From Gordonia araii NBRC 100433 (GTDB lineage Bacteria; Actinomycetota; Actinomycetes; Mycobacteriales; Mycobacteriaceae), in assembly GCF_000241265.1 (NCBI RefSeq), contig NZ_BAEE01000064.1, forward strand, positions 150,839-214,838: a stretch of DNA of 64,000 nt. Reading direction: 5' to 3'. Made by a program: the position numbers and the translations under genes. The notes beneath the pieces were generated by a model. The model saw only the letters and a program-made list of their open reading frames with translations, searched no databases and was not told the DNA's origin. Positions 8,479 to 16,894 of the stretch are shown one piece after another. Position 1 is the stretch's first letter; each line of letters begins with the position of its first letter.

Positions 8479-9159
8479 ATGGAGGCTGTGCCGCCAGTCG
8501 CCAATCCCCGCGTCGCCGCCATGTTCGGACGCGTCCTGGCCGATACCTCGGGTACCACCGGTACCGACGACGAGATCCGAACGCGCATCCTCGACGCCGC
8601 GCGCGAACAGTTCAGCGCCATCGGCGTCCGCCACTCGACGATGGACGATGTCGCCCGGCGCGCCGGAGTAGCGCGGATCACCGTCTACCGGCGCTTCCCG
8701 ACCAAGGACGCACTCGTCGAACAGGTGACCCTGCGCGAGTACCGCCGGTATTTCGACCGGTTCCTCGTCGACATCCGCGACGCGGACACGGTCGAGGACC
8801 GGGTGGTTCTCGGCTTCGTCAGCTCGTTGCGCGCGATTCGCGGTAATCCGATCGTCGAGGGACTGCTGACGGCTGATCCAGATCTGTTGGCGCACACCAT
8901 GGTCGGCGACGACGGCAGCATGGTCGCGGTCGTCCGCCAGTTCGTGTCCGGTCAGCTGCGCCGCGAGCAGGCGGCCGGTCACGTGGCGCCCGAAGCCGAC
9001 GTCGATCTCGTGGCCGAGATGATGGTTCGCGTGTCGGCATCCTTCCTCACCACGCCCAGCGAAATCGTGGACATCGACGACGACGAACAACTGGCCGGTC
9101 TCGCCCGGCGCTTCCTGGTGCCGATGCTCGCCGTGCCGCCGCTCCCCGAGCGGCGATAG
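8479..9159 (+). CDS. TetR-family regulator, probable LcpR-like
   Basis: 227-residue TetR protein. The helix-turn-helix spans about residues 30-80 (IRTRILDAAREQFSAIG, then MDDVARRAGVARITVYRRFPTKDALV). The C-terminal domain is unremarkable and gives no ligand clue. In Gordonia polyisoprenivorans a TetR repressor (LcpR) beside lcp1 controls rubber degradation; here the regulator is downstream rather than upstream, and an inverted repeat sits at the lcp promoter, so control of lcp is a reasonable inference. ATG 8479 is chosen because of the AGGAGG five bases upstream; an in-frame GTG directly precedes it. Confidence 0.82.
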   Translation: MEAVPPVANPRVAAMFGRVLADTSGTTGTDDEIRTRILDAAREQFSAIGVRHSTMDDVARRAGVARITVYRRFPTKDALVEQVTLREYRRYFDRFLVDIRDADTVEDRVVLGFVSSLRAIRGNPIVEGLLTADPDLLAHTMVGDDGSMVAVVRQFVSGQLRREQAAGHVAPEADVDLVAEMMVRVSASFLTTPSEIVDIDDDEQLAGLARRFLVPMLAVPPLPERR

Positions 9160-9176
9160 GTCCCCGATCCGGGGAC
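9160..9176. terminator. Hairpin between convergent genes
   Basis: GTCCCC-GATCC-GGGGAC forms a 6-bp stem with a 5-nt loop exactly between the tetR stop (9159) and the stop of the convergent gene (9176). There is no T-tract; it probably works as a bidirectional terminator of the actinobacterial type. Confidence 0.5.
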
Positions 9177-9835
9177 TACTCCTCACCGATCTCGTCGATA
9201 GCGTCCTCGACCGCCTCTTCGATCTCATCCGCGACCGGCTTGGAATCCATCGCGGCCGACAGCTGGGCATCCACGTCGATGACTCGCGCGGCCTTGACCT
9301 CGGGCTTGTTGATCTCTTCGGCGACCTGCTTGGCGATGACTCGGCGCACCTCGTCGTCGACCTGCGCCAGGTTCCGGACGATCTCGGCCCGCATGTTGCG
9401 CGACGCGACGTCGACGTGGACGTCGCCGGGTTTGGGCGCCTCGACGTCGAAGTGGATCTGCAGCGGTTCGACGGCGTGCACCGTCAACGGCAGCGTGATC
9501 AGCCCGTCCACGTCGTAGCGCAGACGGTCGAGTTTGAGGTCGATCTCGATCTTGATCCGCAGCGGGATCTGCACGGTGAACCGAATCAGGTCCTCCACCG
9601 AGCGCTCGATGTTCGGCTCGTCGATGCTGACGCGGGCGAGGACCTTGACCATGCCGCCGGGGCCGGAAGGGATCGGCCCGACGTCGAAACTCTCTCCGGC
9701 GATGGACGCGAATGCCTCGCCGACGCGGGGCTCGGTCACGGCGAGTTCGAAGAAGCGTCGGCCAAATTCCTCATAGGTCATGTATTCGGGCACCGACATA
9801 GTTTGCCACTTCCCGGCAATCATGGCTTGCCGCAC
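9176..9835 (-). CDS. Conserved hypothetical protein, possibly lipid-linked
   Basis: 219-residue (or 207) acidic protein without signal peptide or membrane helix. It opens with a helical part (EFGRRFFELAVTEPRVGEAF), has a central region of alternating hydrophobic residues (TVQIPLRIKIEIDLKLDRLRYDVDGLITLPLTV) suggesting a beta-rich domain, and ends in an acidic helix (EEIEEAVEDAIDEIGEE). I do not recognise a family with a known function. The GTG at 9835 has AGGAG only three bases away; ATG 9799 (MSVPEYM) with GGGAAG is an equally plausible start. It begins 6 nt beyond the stop of the gntR gene and is probably cotranscribed with it. Confidence 0.75.
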   Translation of the reverse strand: MRQAMIAGKWQTMSVPEYMTYEEFGRRFFELAVTEPRVGEAFASIAGESFDVGPIPSGPGGMVKVLARVSIDEPNIERSVEDLIRFTVQIPLRIKIEIDLKLDRLRYDVDGLITLPLTVHAVEPLQIHFDVEAPKPGDVHVDVASRNMRAEIVRNLAQVDDEVRRVIAKQVAEEINKPEVKAARVIDVDAQLSAAMDSKPVADEIEEAVEDAIDEIGEE

Positions 9836-9841
9836 CGACTC

Positions 9842-10576
9842 CTAAGCGCTCGACGCGGCGATTCCCGCTGCCTCCGCATCGTCGCTCACGTCGTCCTCGG
9901 CTCCGGATTCCTCCCAGAATCCGCGCAGCTCGAGCTCTCGCACCAACCGTTCCCGCGCATCGATGAACCGGCTGTGGATCTCGGCCGTGATGGCTTCCGC
10001 ATCGCCGCGAGCCAGGTGGCCGATCAGGCGCCGGTGACTCTCCACCGCCTGTGTCCCCCAATCCTTGTCCTGGAGATACAGGCTGTACGGGGTGTACTTC
10101 GACGCGGCCACCAGGAACCACGCCAGTTTCTTGCTTTCGGAGGCGAGGTGGATGCGCCGGTGGAACTCGTACTCGCATTTGAGGACCTTGTCCGAGTCAC
10201 CCGACTCGACCGCCTGCTCCAGCGCGTCGACGATCGAGTTGAGCTCGACGAGATGGTCCTCCAGATCCGGATTCCGCGAAGCGTGCACGGCCAATCGTGC
10301 CGACAGCTGCGACTGCATCCAGAAGATGTCGACGATGTCTTCGCGCTTCAACTCATCGACGATGAATCCGCGGTGCGGCGACGACCGCACCAGTCCCTCG
10401 CCGCGCAGGGTGACCAGCGCCTCCCGGACCGGGGTGACGCTGCAGCCCAGTTCCGAGGCAACGTCGTCGAGTCGGATGAACTCTCCCGGGCGGATCTGCC
10501 CCGTGAGAATCCTGGTACGCAGATCGCCGGCGACCTCGTCGGTCAGCTGCGTCCTACGCAGACTTGCCCTCGTCAC
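9842..10576 (-). CDS. GntR-family regulator (FadR/FCD subgroup)
   Basis: 244-residue regulator. Winged helix-turn-helix at about 10-80 (DEVAGDLRTRILTGQIRPGEFIRLDDVASELGCSVTPVREAL, split here across the helix pair), followed by an all-helical FCD ligand domain with metal-binding-type residues (the EFHRRIHLAS and ESHRRLIGHL segments supply histidines). It lies on the same strand downstream of the mce operon, separated from it by a hairpin. GntR proteins of this group regulate mce1 in mycobacteria, so control of the adjacent mce genes is possible but not shown. GTG start. Confidence 0.85.
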   Translation of the reverse strand: MTRASLRRTQLTDEVAGDLRTRILTGQIRPGEFIRLDDVASELGCSVTPVREALVTLRGEGLVRSSPHRGFIVDELKREDIVDIFWMQSQLSARLAVHASRNPDLEDHLVELNSIVDALEQAVESGDSDKVLKCEYEFHRRIHLASESKKLAWFLVAASKYTPYSLYLQDKDWGTQAVESHRRLIGHLARGDAEAITAEIHSRFIDARERLVRELELRGFWEESGAEDDVSDDAEAAGIAASSA

Positions 10577-10628
10577 GTCTATCCCTTCGTTCTCCCCGAC
10601 CCGCGTTCACATCTGGCCTCAGTATGCC

Positions 10629-10646
10629 GTGCGGGCACGCCCGCAC
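10629..10646 (-). terminator. Perfect 8-bp hairpin between mpaB-like gene and gntR
   Basis: GTGCGGGC-AC-GCCCGCAC is a perfect inverted repeat located after the stop of the oxygenase gene (10699) and before the gntR start (10576). It probably ends the mce transcript or attenuates read-through into gntR. Confidence 0.4.
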
Positions 10647-10698
10647 AGGTGAGGCGCACCCCGCGATCGCCTCGCCGCACGGCCTCCCGGCGCGCCGT

Positions 10699-11628
10699 TC
10701 AGATCATGTCTTTGTGATGCTTCATCCTCCATTGCAGGTCTTTCATGAGAACTTTGGTGGCGCCGGCCCGGATGAACTTCGGCAAGAACTTGTTGACGAT
10801 CGACACGAAGGTGAAGAGGTGCTGGAAGCGGCGGCGATCGTCTTCGGTCCACTCCAACCCGAGCTGCCGGTGGAACAGCGGCGGGAGGAACCCGATCGTC
10901 AAGAACCGCAGCAGGTTCACGAACGGCAGGCGGATCAACGGATTGATCATCTTCAGGTCGACGAGGTCGTTCATGAAGTCACACGTCGTGTCGTCGATGA
11001 CGACGCGCTGGCAGGCCACGTTCCAGTAGTGGTCGAAGTCTTTTCGCGTCGCCGGCCACATGTCGTCGGGAACCTGGAGCGTCGTACCGAGCGTCTTCGC
11101 CGATTGGTAGAACTCTTCGGCGTCCTCCTCGTTCATGAGGCCGTGCAGGAGCTGGTGGGAGTCCTCGACGCCGATGAACAGACAGGCCGCCACCCACAGC
11201 TGGAGTTCGCGGTTGAAGGCGTTGTATTTCACCGGGCTCCGCTCGTCGGACTTGACGTGGCGGTGCGCCGAGTTGACGGCCTCCCGGAAGGCCTCCTTCT
11301 CCTCGTCGGTGCCGAGTACGGCGACCGCGAGATACTGCGACGTCGTGCGTGCCCGCTTCCACGGGTGCTTCATCAACGCCCCTGATTCGACCTTGCTCTC
11401 CATCACCCCGTAGGCGACCTCGGGCCAGCCGAGCTGCATGACCACGTTGGCGGCGGCGCCGGCCAGCGACCAGAAGTCGATCGCCTCGGAGATCTGCGCC
11501 GGCTTGCGCAGACTCGTCAGCCGGCGGCGCCTGGTGGTGATCTCGATCCGTGTGTCCTGTGTTCGCAGTTCCGGCACGGCCTCGTCGAGGTCGGGCGTGT
11601 ACTTCATTGCGTGGTTGGCGATTGACAT
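10699..11628 (-). CDS. MpaB-family oxygenase (DUF2236), mce-linked
   Basis: 309-residue protein of the DUF2236 / MpaB oxygenase group, related to but distinct from Lcp. Landmarks: FWSLAGAAANVVMQLGWPEVAYGV at about 52-75, NSAHRHVKSDE, and YNAFNRELQLWVAACLFIGVEDSHQLL near 140-165, where family members carry the conserved aromatic and His residues. No signal peptide. It starts 35 nt after the Mce-associated gene and ends the mce operon, so it may oxidise the imported lipid; that role is inference. Mycobacterial and rhodococcal homologues are mostly uncharacterised. Confidence 0.8.
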   Translation of the reverse strand: MSIANHAMKYTPDLDEAVPELRTQDTRIEITTRRRRLTSLRKPAQISEAIDFWSLAGAAANVVMQLGWPEVAYGVMESKVESGALMKHPWKRARTTSQYLAVAVLGTDEEKEAFREAVNSAHRHVKSDERSPVKYNAFNRELQLWVAACLFIGVEDSHQLLHGLMNEEDAEEFYQSAKTLGTTLQVPDDMWPATRKDFDHYWNVACQRVVIDDTTCDFMNDLVDLKMINPLIRLPFVNLLRFLTIGFLPPLFHRQLGLEWTEDDRRRFQHLFTFVSIVNKFLPKFIRAGATKVLMKDLQWRMKHHKDMI

Positions 11629-11663
11629 GTCCTCGTTACCTCCGGTTGGAATCGATCATCGGG

Positions 11664-12344
11664 TCACACGGTTTGCACATCGTCGACGAGCCAATGCCCG
11701 CCCGTTCGCTGAAGTTTCACCACCATTCGGTACGGCTGGTTCTTGCCGTCCGGCGCAACGACGTTGGTGGCCTTCTGGTTGACGAAGAGGATGACCGTCG
11801 CCTTGTCGTCCTTCACCGACTCCACCGCGGAGTTGATGACCTCGGCGGTCGCCACCCCTTTGCCGTTGGCGACGATCTCCGTGAGGGCCTTCACCATCTC
11901 GTCGTACTTCTTGCCGAAGTCCTCCGTCGACATCGCGGCGATGGACTCCCGGTTCTTGTTCAGATCCCGGTAGTCGAAGCTCGACAGCTTGGTGGCGTAG
12001 TCGTTGGCGACCCGGACGATCTCCGAGCGGGTCTCGGCGTTGTCCGCGCCCGCCGACGCAGCGAAGTAGTGGTAGCCGAAGAAGCCGGTGGCGGCGAGCA
12101 ACAGTGCCACCAGCCCGACGAGCAGCGCCCCGGCCCGCCGGCGCGATTTCGGCGGTGCGGTGCTCGTATCGGCGGTCGCACGCTTCGCGGCGTCGGGTCT
12201 GCGCCGCTTCGCCGGTGCCGAACGCACCGCCGTTCGACTCCGCTTGGGCACTTCGGCGGCGGTTTCCGCCCGGACCGCATCGTCGGTCTTCGCCACCTCA
12301 TCGGTACCGTCGACGGTGTCGGGCTCGACTGTCTTACTCGCCAT
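11664..12344 (-). CDS. Mce-associated membrane protein
   Basis: 226-residue protein with a long charged, Ala/Thr-rich cytoplasmic N-terminus (residues 1-70), one transmembrane helix (AGALLVGLVALLLAATGFFGYHYF, split about 70-93) and an extracytoplasmic domain ending GHWLVDDVQTV. This is the architecture of Mas/Mam proteins found after mceF, which stabilise the Mce importer (VirB8-like fold). Its ATG overlaps the mceF stop by 11 nt. Only one such gene is present here, whereas two are common. Confidence 0.85.
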   Translation of the reverse strand: MASKTVEPDTVDGTDEVAKTDDAVRAETAAEVPKRSRTAVRSAPAKRRRPDAAKRATADTSTAPPKSRRRAGALLVGLVALLLAATGFFGYHYFAASAGADNAETRSEIVRVANDYATKLSSFDYRDLNKNRESIAAMSTEDFGKKYDEMVKALTEIVANGKGVATAEVINSAVESVKDDKATVILFVNQKATNVVAPDGKNQPYRMVVKLQRTGGHWLVDDVQTV

Positions 12345-13563
12345 TTCGCGTCCTTTCGAGAAGTTGTTCCCACATCTGGAGGAGTTCGGCCCCGTTGGGC
12401 ACCAGTACCGGGTCGGTGACCGTCGGCGGCCCCGACGGCGCCCCCGGCGATCCCCAGTTGCGCGTGCCCAGGTTGTTCGGCCGAGGCGCGTTGACCGATC
12501 CGCGCTGGCCGTAGCCGTCGCCCGGCGGGCAGTACCGCGCCAGATTCGGCCGCGACGGCGTCAGATCGCCGACGGCGCGGCGCGGCTCGTCGTAGAAGAG
12601 GCACACCGGCCCCTGAGTGCCGATCAAGGCGAAGTCGGCTCGGTCACCCTTCACGATCGAGCGCAGGTCCACCAGACCCTGCGGGATCGTCTTGAGACCG
12701 GTCCGCAACGACTCGCGACGATCGCTGACGATCGGTTCGACCGCCACCAGATTCGCCAGCACACCGCCGAAGGTGCCCCGGTATTTGTCGAACAGGCGCT
12801 GCGCGTGGGCCAAAGCGCGGGGCGAGTGGTCCAGCAGGTACACGAAGACCGGCTGATTGGCGTCGAGCTGGTCGGTGAAGGACGCGGCCGACCGCATGCC
12901 CGACTCGAAGGTCGCGGTCGTGGCACCCATCGCCCCGAGGATGTCGAGCCATTCGGTGAGCAGCCCCCGCAGCATCGGCGCGTTGGCGGCCACCACCTTG
13001 GCCAGCGCCGAACCGTTCGCCACGAACTTCGCCAGCGCGTCGCCGTCGGCGCCGAAGGCCCGGTAGAGCTCGTTGCCGATCGTCGCCACCGATCCGCCCC
13101 GGAAGGTCTCCAACACCTTGGCGGCCCGCGCGATGATCGCGTCCATCTGCATCGGCTGCTTGTCGGCGGGCGCGGCGATCGCATCCCCGCTCCGCAGGTA
13201 GGGGCCGGCTTCGGAACTGGGGATGATGTCGACGCTCTGGATGCCGGCCATCGAGGCCATCGTGACCTGCACGAACGAATCCCGTGGCACGCGGGTGTCG
13301 CCGCGCAGCACGAGGTCGACCCGCGCCCCGGAACCATCCGGACTCAGCGACGCGGACGCCACCGTGCCGACGTCGACGCCGCGGAGGGTGACACCGGTGC
13401 CGGCGGTCAGGCCGAACGCGTCGTCCATCCGGGCGTGCAGGCGCAGCTTCGAACCGAAGCCCTCCGGGCCGGCGATGAAGTTGATACCGACCGGGATCAC
13501 GATCGCCGAGACGATCAGGAAGATGACGAATTGCAGGGTGCCGGTGGGGAATCGGTCTCTCAT
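12334..13563 (-). CDS. mceF: Mce family protein MceF
   Basis: 409-residue secreted/anchored subunit of an Mce lipid importer. N-terminal transmembrane helix (LQFVIFLIVSAIVIPVGINF, about 10-29), MlaD/MCE domain with FGLTAGTGVTLRGVDVG, then the long helical Mce-C domain and a Pro-rich tail. Sixth and last of the mce genes; its ATG overlaps the mceE stop (ATGA). The open frame extends further upstream but that part is a shadow of mceE and mceD. Confidence 0.93.
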   Translation of the reverse strand: MRDRFPTGTLQFVIFLIVSAIVIPVGINFIAGPEGFGSKLRLHARMDDAFGLTAGTGVTLRGVDVGTVASASLSPDGSGARVDLVLRGDTRVPRDSFVQVTMASMAGIQSVDIIPSSEAGPYLRSGDAIAAPADKQPMQMDAIIARAAKVLETFRGGSVATIGNELYRAFGADGDALAKFVANGSALAKVVAANAPMLRGLLTEWLDILGAMGATTATFESGMRSAASFTDQLDANQPVFVYLLDHSPRALAHAQRLFDKYRGTFGGVLANLVAVEPIVSDRRESLRTGLKTIPQGLVDLRSIVKGDRADFALIGTQGPVCLFYDEPRRAVGDLTPSRPNLARYCPPGDGYGQRGSVNAPRPNNLGTRNWGSPGAPSGPPTVTDPVLVPNGAELLQMWEQLLERTRNGE

Positions 13564-14693
13564 GGCCGGCCTCCTCGCCGCGGGGCGCTGCCCGGCCGCG
13601 CTGCCTTGGGTGCGGCCTTCTTGGGGGTTTTCGCCTGGTGATTGCGGTCCCGCCACAGACCGCCCGACAAGATGTCGGCGAGTTCCCCGGGGGACGGCAG
13701 CGGTTGACCGGAGCCGAGAAGGCCCCCGGTGATGATCTTGTCGATGCCGCCAGGAATGTCGAGTGCCCCGTCGAAGACGAGGTAGTCGCCCCGGATCGCC
13801 CGCGAGAAGTTCCGCATGAACGAGTTCATGTTCGCCAGCGTGTGTCCGACGCCGTCGTTGAACGCGGCCAGCGAGTCGACCAGTTTCGCGGCGTCGGGCA
13901 CGAGGGCGTCGAGTCGGTCTTGACGGCCCTTGGTGATCGCGTCGAGGTTCGTCGCGAGGCTCGTCGTCTGCGTCATCAGTGCCGCTATCCGGTCGCGCTG
14001 GGCGGCCAGGACGGTCACCGCGCGCGGTGTCTCGCCGAGGAACGCCTCGATCTGGGCCTGCCGCGCCGTCATCAGATCGGTCGCCTCGGCCGCGACCCGC
14101 ATCGCGCGGTTGAAGTCCTCGGTGTGGCGCGACGAGCGCGCCAGCAGGCGGTTGAGGGTGTCGATCAGCTCCCCGACCTTGTCGGACCGGTTGGCGAACG
14201 CGGTGTTCAGGGCCGCCATCACCGACTGAAGCTGACGCACCCCGCTGCCGGTCAGGATGTTGCCCAGCGCCGCGAGCGTCCCCTCGACCTGCGGGCCGAC
14301 GGAGGTCCGATCCGCGGTGATTCGCCCACCGGCGCCGAGCCGCCCCTCCGCGACGGCAGGATTCTGCAGCCGGATGAACGGGGTGCCCAGCGCCGACGGG
14401 ATCTCGACGGCCGCCGTCACGTTCTGCGGGAGGTCGGTGGTCTTGCGGAGCGACAGCGTCAGTTCCGGCTGGCCGTCGACGAGGCGGACCGCCGTCACCC
14501 GGCCGACGACCTGCTGCCCGTTGATGACGTCGGCGCCGTCGACGACCCCGTCGGCGGTGTCGAGTTCGGCGGTGACGTCGAAGGTGCCCCGCACACCTCC
14601 GACGGGAACGTCCTGCAGGCCGATTCCGCACCCCGCCGTCGCGACCGCCGATGCCACCGCGAGGGCGGTCAGCCCCCATCGCCGGGGGCTCAT
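13560..14693 (-). CDS. mceE: Mce family lipoprotein MceE
   Basis: 377-residue lipoprotein: signal LTALAVASAVATAGC with lipobox cysteine near residue 22, followed by an MCE domain (DGADVINGQQVVGRVTAVRL) and a long helical region. The single lipoprotein in position five matches MceE (LprK type). The C-terminus is basic and low-complexity (KTPKKAAPKAARPG). Overlaps both neighbours by 4 nt. Confidence 0.92.
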   Translation of the reverse strand: MSPRRWGLTALAVASAVATAGCGIGLQDVPVGGVRGTFDVTAELDTADGVVDGADVINGQQVVGRVTAVRLVDGQPELTLSLRKTTDLPQNVTAAVEIPSALGTPFIRLQNPAVAEGRLGAGGRITADRTSVGPQVEGTLAALGNILTGSGVRQLQSVMAALNTAFANRSDKVGELIDTLNRLLARSSRHTEDFNRAMRVAAEATDLMTARQAQIEAFLGETPRAVTVLAAQRDRIAALMTQTTSLATNLDAITKGRQDRLDALVPDAAKLVDSLAAFNDGVGHTLANMNSFMRNFSRAIRGDYLVFDGALDIPGGIDKIITGGLLGSGQPLPSPGELADILSGGLWRDRNHQAKTPKKAAPKAARPGSAPRRGGRP

Positions 14694-15841
14694 CGGGGCC
14701 CCGGCTTCGGCGGCAGCTGGCCGCCTGTGATCGCCGATACGATCCCGAGCGGATCGGAGCTGGAGATGGGGAAACCGATGGGGTTCGTCAGCCCGGCACC
14801 GATGCAGATGGGCATCGGAAAGCGATCGCACAGCGGTTTGAGCGTCTTGAACTGCGTCAGCGTCGTCGAGACGTTGAGCCGGATGCGGCCCCGCCGGTCG
14901 GGTCCGATGGTGCTCGACAGGTTCTGCAGCATCAACGGCGCCAAGTCCATGAATTCGGCGAAGCCGGCCCGGTTGGCGGCGACCACCCGTCCGAGTTCGT
15001 CCAGATTGGCCGCCACGGTGCCGACATCGTTGCCGTGCGCCACGACGAAGCCGTTGATCTGATCGAAGACGACGCGCAGATTCTTGATCGGCGTCGCGAC
15101 ATCCTGGTTCGCCGCCTGCCACTGGGCCGACAGATCCCCCATCGAGCGCACGAGCCCGTCCAGGGAAACCTGCTTGGCCCGGAACGTGGCCATCAGTTGG
15201 TCGAGACTGGCGATCAACGCGCCGATGTCGTCGGCGCGGGCACCGAAAACCCCGCTGGCGGCGGACAATTCGGTCAGCGCCTGATTGACCTTGGTACCGC
15301 GGCCGTTCCACGACTGCGCTGTGCGGTTGAGCAGCGTGCCGACATCGGTCGCTCCGGGCGCCTCGCTCGGGCCGAGTATCTGGGTCAGCGTCCCCAGGCT
15401 GCCGATCAGCTGGTCGAAGCTGATCGGAGCCTTCGTCCGCTCGCGCGGGATGGTGCTGTCGGCCGCGAGGGTGGGGCCGCCGGTGTAAGCGGGTGCCAGG
15501 TCGAGGTGCCGGTCGCTGATGACCGAGGGGTTGAGCACATGCGCGCGCACGTCGGCGGGCAGGTCGATGCCCTTCGGGAGGCTCATCACGACGTGGACGT
15601 GGTCGCCGCGCGGCACGAGTTCTTCCACCCGCCCCACCGGCACGCCCAGGATGGTCACCTTGGATCCCTGGTAGAGCCCGTTGACGAAGGCGAAATCGGC
15701 GCCGATCGTGCGTACTTGGGGATCGCGGAGCAGGAAGAACCACCCGCTGTAGACCATGGCGGTCACCAGCACCAGCGCGGTGAGAACCTTGCCGCCGTAG
15801 CGCTTGCGCACGCGGACTTCACGGACCTGGCGAAAAGTCAT
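14690..15841 (-). CDS. mceD: Mce family protein MceD
   Basis: 383-residue Mce subunit: transmembrane anchor VLTALVLVTAMVYSGWFFLL (about 19-38), MCE domain with FVNGLYQGSKVTILGVPVGRV, then helical Mce-C region and a C-terminal segment with Cys/Pro (FPMPICIGAGL). Start ATG overlaps the mceC stop by 1 nt. Part of the hexameric lipid-channel assembly with the other Mce proteins. Confidence 0.92.
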   Translation of the reverse strand: MTFRQVREVRVRKRYGGKVLTALVLVTAMVYSGWFFLLRDPQVRTIGADFAFVNGLYQGSKVTILGVPVGRVEELVPRGDHVHVVMSLPKGIDLPADVRAHVLNPSVISDRHLDLAPAYTGGPTLAADSTIPRERTKAPISFDQLIGSLGTLTQILGPSEAPGATDVGTLLNRTAQSWNGRGTKVNQALTELSAASGVFGARADDIGALIASLDQLMATFRAKQVSLDGLVRSMGDLSAQWQAANQDVATPIKNLRVVFDQINGFVVAHGNDVGTVAANLDELGRVVAANRAGFAEFMDLAPLMLQNLSSTIGPDRRGRIRLNVSTTLTQFKTLKPLCDRFPMPICIGAGLTNPIGFPISSSDPLGIVSAITGGQLPPKPGPR

Positions 15842-16884
15842 CAGCTACACCCCTGCATCGTTCCGAGCACACACAACAGACCGTCGGGAATGACCGCCGA
15901 CGGGGAGACGACGTCGGCCCAGTTGCCGTTGCCGGTCGCATCGGTGATCGTGCGCATCGCCGGCGGCAGCTTCTTGAGGATCTCGTCGATCGTGGCGGCA
16001 TTCGCTTTGAGCGTCCCGGTGACGGCCATGATGTTGGTGGTCAGCTCCGCCATCGGGATCCGCGGGAACGTCTGCGCCATCTTGGCCAGCACCAGGCGCA
16101 GGTTGTCGGCCAGCCGCGTCAGCACGTATCTGCGCACGACGAGGGTCTGCACGATCGCCTGCGTGTTCGCCATGGCGGTGGACACGGAGTCCGATTGTCC
16201 CGCGGTCGCCTGCGCCAGGCGTTTCGCGATCCCGAGCAGTTGGTCGAGTTGGGCCCCCGTCCCCGAAATCGCCAGTGCCGCCCCACCGGCACCGGCCAGC
16301 GTCGACGACAACTGCTGGGAGTCGGGCACCATGGACTCCATCGTGTTCAGCATCGCCCGGACGACGGTCGGGTCGACGTCGGTCGACGAGCGAAGTGCGT
16401 CAGCCGAGATGTCGTCGAGCGTGTACGCCGCGTCGGTCCGGTTCAGCGGGATCGTGTTGTCGGGGCCGACCGGGCCGCGGCCGCCCGGTACGAGTTCGAA
16501 GTAGCGTTTTCCCAGCACCGTGCGCAGTCGCACCGTGGCGCGCGTCTGGTCGCCGAGGGGCTGCTTGCGGTCGAGGCGGAACTCGACCCGTACCCGGTCA
16601 CCGGCGAGTCGGACCGCTTCGATGCGTCCGGCGGGCACGCCGGCGATGAGGACCGGGTCGGAGGTGGTGAGACCTGCCGCATTCCCCAACTCCGCGGCGT
16701 AGGGCTCGCTGCGAGCGAGATACCGCCAGTGCGGGACACCGGTGGCCAAGAGCAGCAGCGCCACCAGCGTGATGATTCCGGCGGTACCCAGCACGGCGGG
16801 CGAGGCACCCTGAGCCCGTTTGTCGGATTTGAAGACGAATTCGAGGATGCCGACGAAGACGTCGATGAGCCGAACGAGAAACAT
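15841..16884 (-). CDS. mceC: Mce family protein MceC
   Basis: 347-residue Mce subunit: transmembrane helix GIITLVALLLLATGVPHWRY near residues 36-55, MCE domain with LTTSDPVLIAGVPAGRIEAVRL, helical tail ending in a short Cys-containing segment (LLCVLGTMQGCS). It starts 10 nt after the mceB stop. Confidence 0.92.
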   Translation of the reverse strand: MFLVRLIDVFVGILEFVFKSDKRAQGASPAVLGTAGIITLVALLLLATGVPHWRYLARSEPYAAELGNAAGLTTSDPVLIAGVPAGRIEAVRLAGDRVRVEFRLDRKQPLGDQTRATVRLRTVLGKRYFELVPGGRGPVGPDNTIPLNRTDAAYTLDDISADALRSSTDVDPTVVRAMLNTMESMVPDSQQLSSTLAGAGGAALAISGTGAQLDQLLGIAKRLAQATAGQSDSVSTAMANTQAIVQTLVVRRYVLTRLADNLRLVLAKMAQTFPRIPMAELTTNIMAVTGTLKANAATIDEILKKLPPAMRTITDATGNGNWADVVSPSAVIPDGLLCVLGTMQGCS

Positions 16885-16894
16885 GTCCTGGCCC

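Noticed and set aside
13564..14679. Upstream extension of the mceF frame (would give 781 residues)
   Set aside because: The extra part lies over mceE and translates to Arg-rich noise; mceF starts at ATG 13563 with an ATGA overlap.
14651..16504. 617-codon plus-strand frame across the mce genes
   Set aside because: Shadow; opposite the well-conserved mceC and mceD.
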